Part shown: positions 62,870-64,000 of the stretch, piece after piece | Layout: the number at the start of each line of letters is the position of its first letter | How positions within the stretch are numbered: the stretch's first letter is position 1 | NCBI GenBank assembly: GCA_020048055.1 | Contig: JAIFNA010000006.1 | Span: 1-64,000 of the forward strand | DNA: 64,000 nucleotides | Source of the DNA: Arcobacter sp. | Lineage (GTDB): Bacteria > Campylobacterota > Campylobacteria > Campylobacterales > Arcobacteraceae | Reading direction: 5' to 3' | Notes under the pieces: generated by a model | Databases searched by the model: none | What the model saw: only the letters and a program-made list of their open reading frames with translations | What the model was told of the DNA's origin: nothing | Made by a program: the position numbers and the translations under genes

Positions 62870-63115
62870 ATGATGCCAAGCGGAATGGAATTATTTGTAA
62901 TAATCGCTGTTATTGTGTTACTTTTTGGAGGCAAAAAAATACCAGAACTTGCAAAAGGATTAGGACAAGGGATTAAAAACTTTAAAACAGCAGTTAAAGA
63001 TGATGAAACAACTGTTGCTTCTGCAACACCAACAACAAGTGAGAAAATTGAAGCTGATAAACCTCAAGTTGCAACTGAAGTTAAAACAAATACAACTGAA
63101 ACAAAAACTGTATAA
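62870..63115 (+). CDS. tatA: Twin-arginine translocase subunit TatA
   Basis: 81 residues: a single N-terminal helix ([22 protein letters not shown]) with the usual [14 protein letters not shown] hinge, then an amphipathic helix ([12 protein letters not shown]) and a polar Thr-rich tail. Forms the protein-conducting part of the Tat pore for folded, often cofactor-bearing proteins. AGGAG six bases before the first ATG. tatB/tatC are not here. argS follows. Confidence 0.95.
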   Translation: MMPSGMELFVIIAVIVLLFGGKKIPELAKGLGQGIKNFKTAVKDDETTVASATPTTSEKIEADKPQVATEVKTNTTETKTV

Positions 63116-63136
63116 AACGGATAAGACAACCATTTT

Positions 63137-64000
63137 ATGCACTTAGAAATTAAAAGACTCATAGAAAAAACAATAGGGCGGGAGATAGTTTTAGAAAAAC
63201 CTAAAGATATAACTTTAGGGCACTTTGCAACTCCTGCTGCATTCTCTTTGGCAAAAGAGGAGAAAAAGAATCCAATGGTAATAGCTGAGGAATTGGCTTT
63301 AAAATTTCAAGAATTTGATATTTTTGAAAGCGTAACTGCTATTAAAGGATTTTTGAACTTCAAATTATCAAATAAATATCTACTTGAAAGTATCGATAAA
63401 TCACTTTTGCTTGATCTTGATTTTGCAAAAGGTGAACAAAAAAATCAAAAAATACTCCTTGAATTTGTTAGCGCAAATCCAACAGGTCCACTTCATATTG
63501 GACATGCACGAGGTGCAGTTTTTGGTGATGCATTACTGAAAGTTGGAAGATATTTGGGTTATGATATAACTGCTGAATACTACATAAATGACGCAGGAAG
63601 TCAAATGGAGATGCTTGCAACATCTCTAAATCTAGCAGCTAGAGAACATATCCTAAAAGAAACAGTTGAATATCCTGAACAATTTTATAGAGGAGATTAT
63701 CTTTTTGATATTGCCTCTAAATGTGTAGAACTTTATGGGAAAGATATATTTGATGATGAAAATAAACGACAAGAATTGGCTCTTTTTGCAAAAGATGAGG
63801 TTATTAAACTTATAATCTCAGATTTAGCAGATTTAGGTGTTGTATTTGATAATTTTGTAAGTGAAAAATCACTCTATAAAGACTGGGATGAAACAAAAAA
63901 AACTTTAGAAAATAATCATTCGCTTTATGACAAAGATGACAAAACATATTTAAAATCAACAGTTTATGGTGACGATAGTGATAGAGTTGTAGTAAGAGAC
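63137..64000 (+). CDS. argS: Arginyl-tRNA synthetase, cut by the window edge
   Basis: First 288 codons. N-terminal additive domain (MHLEIKRLIEKTIGREI...) and the HIGH motif in SANPTGPLHIGHARGAVFG with YYINDAGSQ. The anticodon-binding part lies beyond the window. Weak ribosome-binding site; 21 bases from tatA. Confidence 0.95.
   Translation, partial: MHLEIKRLIEKTIGREIVLEKPKDITLGHFATPAAFSLAKEEKKNPMVIAEELALKFQEFDIFESVTAIKGFLNFKLSNKYLLESIDKSLLLDLDFAKGEQKNQKILLEFVSANPTGPLHIGHARGAVFGDALLKVGRYLGYDITAEYYINDAGSQMEMLATSLNLAAREHILKETVEYPEQFYRGDYLFDIASKCVELYGKDIFDDENKRQELALFAKDEVIKLIISDLADLGVVFDNFVSEKSLYKDWDETKKTLENNHSLYDKDDKTYLKSTVYGDDSDRVVVRD

Overview
The window is a chromosomal segment of an AT-rich Campylobacterota (epsilonproteobacterial) genome, most like a sulfur- or hydrogen-oxidising autotroph related to Sulfurimonas/Sulfurovum. 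Three things point there. The two-subunit ATP citrate lyase (aclBA) marks the reductive TCA cycle. A single-subunit PglB oligosaccharyltransferase, a ThyX thymidylate synthase, HemJ, a long RNase J and an HP0242-like protein are all typical of the phylum. Several gene pairs match Campylobacter order: lysA-pheA-hisC...dxs, and aminotransferase / periplasmic protein / rRNA methylase. Genes are tightly packed, often with ATGA or TAATG overlaps, and no gene-free stretch exceeds about 300 bases. I see no tRNA, rRNA, CRISPR array or insertion sequence.

Layout. 1-1.4 kb: a pseudopilin and a decayed CBS-GGDEF gene. 1.4-4.7 kb: the aclB-aclA operon with its terminator. 4.7-13.4 kb (minus): a GT-C-like membrane protein, trpG/pabA, pglB, pgi, hemC, a Dsb-like thiol oxidoreductase, fxsA and purT. 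13.5-16.7 kb (plus): hemD, a zinc-ribbon protein, thyX and a porin. 16.7-18.1 kb: a small accessory island in which three almost identical terminator hairpins separate a pair of tiny membrane proteins from DUF4160/DUF2442 toxin-antitoxin-like genes, one of them a remnant. 18.1-23.2 kb (minus): yraN, a formate-dehydrogenase-like molybdoenzyme, proA, ybgC and hemH. 23.2-25.6 kb (plus): a MATE exporter, a DJ-1 family protein and ychJ. 25.6-36.4 kb (minus): dxs, hpt, hisC, pheA, lysA, then fabI, tpiA, a second gap paralogue, pgk and gapA. 36.5-46.5 kb: nadD, rsfS, hemJ, rarA, rluB, kdsD, rnj, rsmA, an aminotransferase, a periplasmic protein and an rRNA methylase. 46.6-53 kb (plus): hisF, a methyltransferase, a nucleoside phosphorylase-like protein, rlmN, a small membrane peptide, gltX, a UPF0323 lipoprotein and a glutathionylspermidine-synthase-like ATP-grasp protein. 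53-56.8 kb (minus): frdB, frdA, a Phd-like protein, an HTH protein and queF. 56.9-64 kb (plus): a Kef-type antiporter, SulP, aroK, hisD, a DUF2018 protein, crcB, tatA and the start of argS.

How the genes fit together. AclBA and a fumarate reductase-like pair (FrdAB) belong to reductive TCA carbon fixation. Gap/Pgk/TpiA/Pgi move the fixed carbon to sugars. PheA, HisC, HisD, HisF, LysA, ProA, AroK and TrpG/PabA make amino acids. HemC, HemD, HemH and HemJ make haem.

The most unusual signals are: (i) the three-terminator island with interchangeable cargo; (ii) three genes whose only well-placed start is non-canonical (ATT, CTG and ATA), including rlmN starting on an ATA that overlaps the upstream TAA stop; (iii) a FrdA lacking the covalent-FAD histidine, paired with a FrdB carrying an extra cluster cysteine and no membrane anchor; (iv) a divergent GAPDH inside the gap-pgk-tpi cluster; and (v) absence of fliFGH between hisC and dxs.
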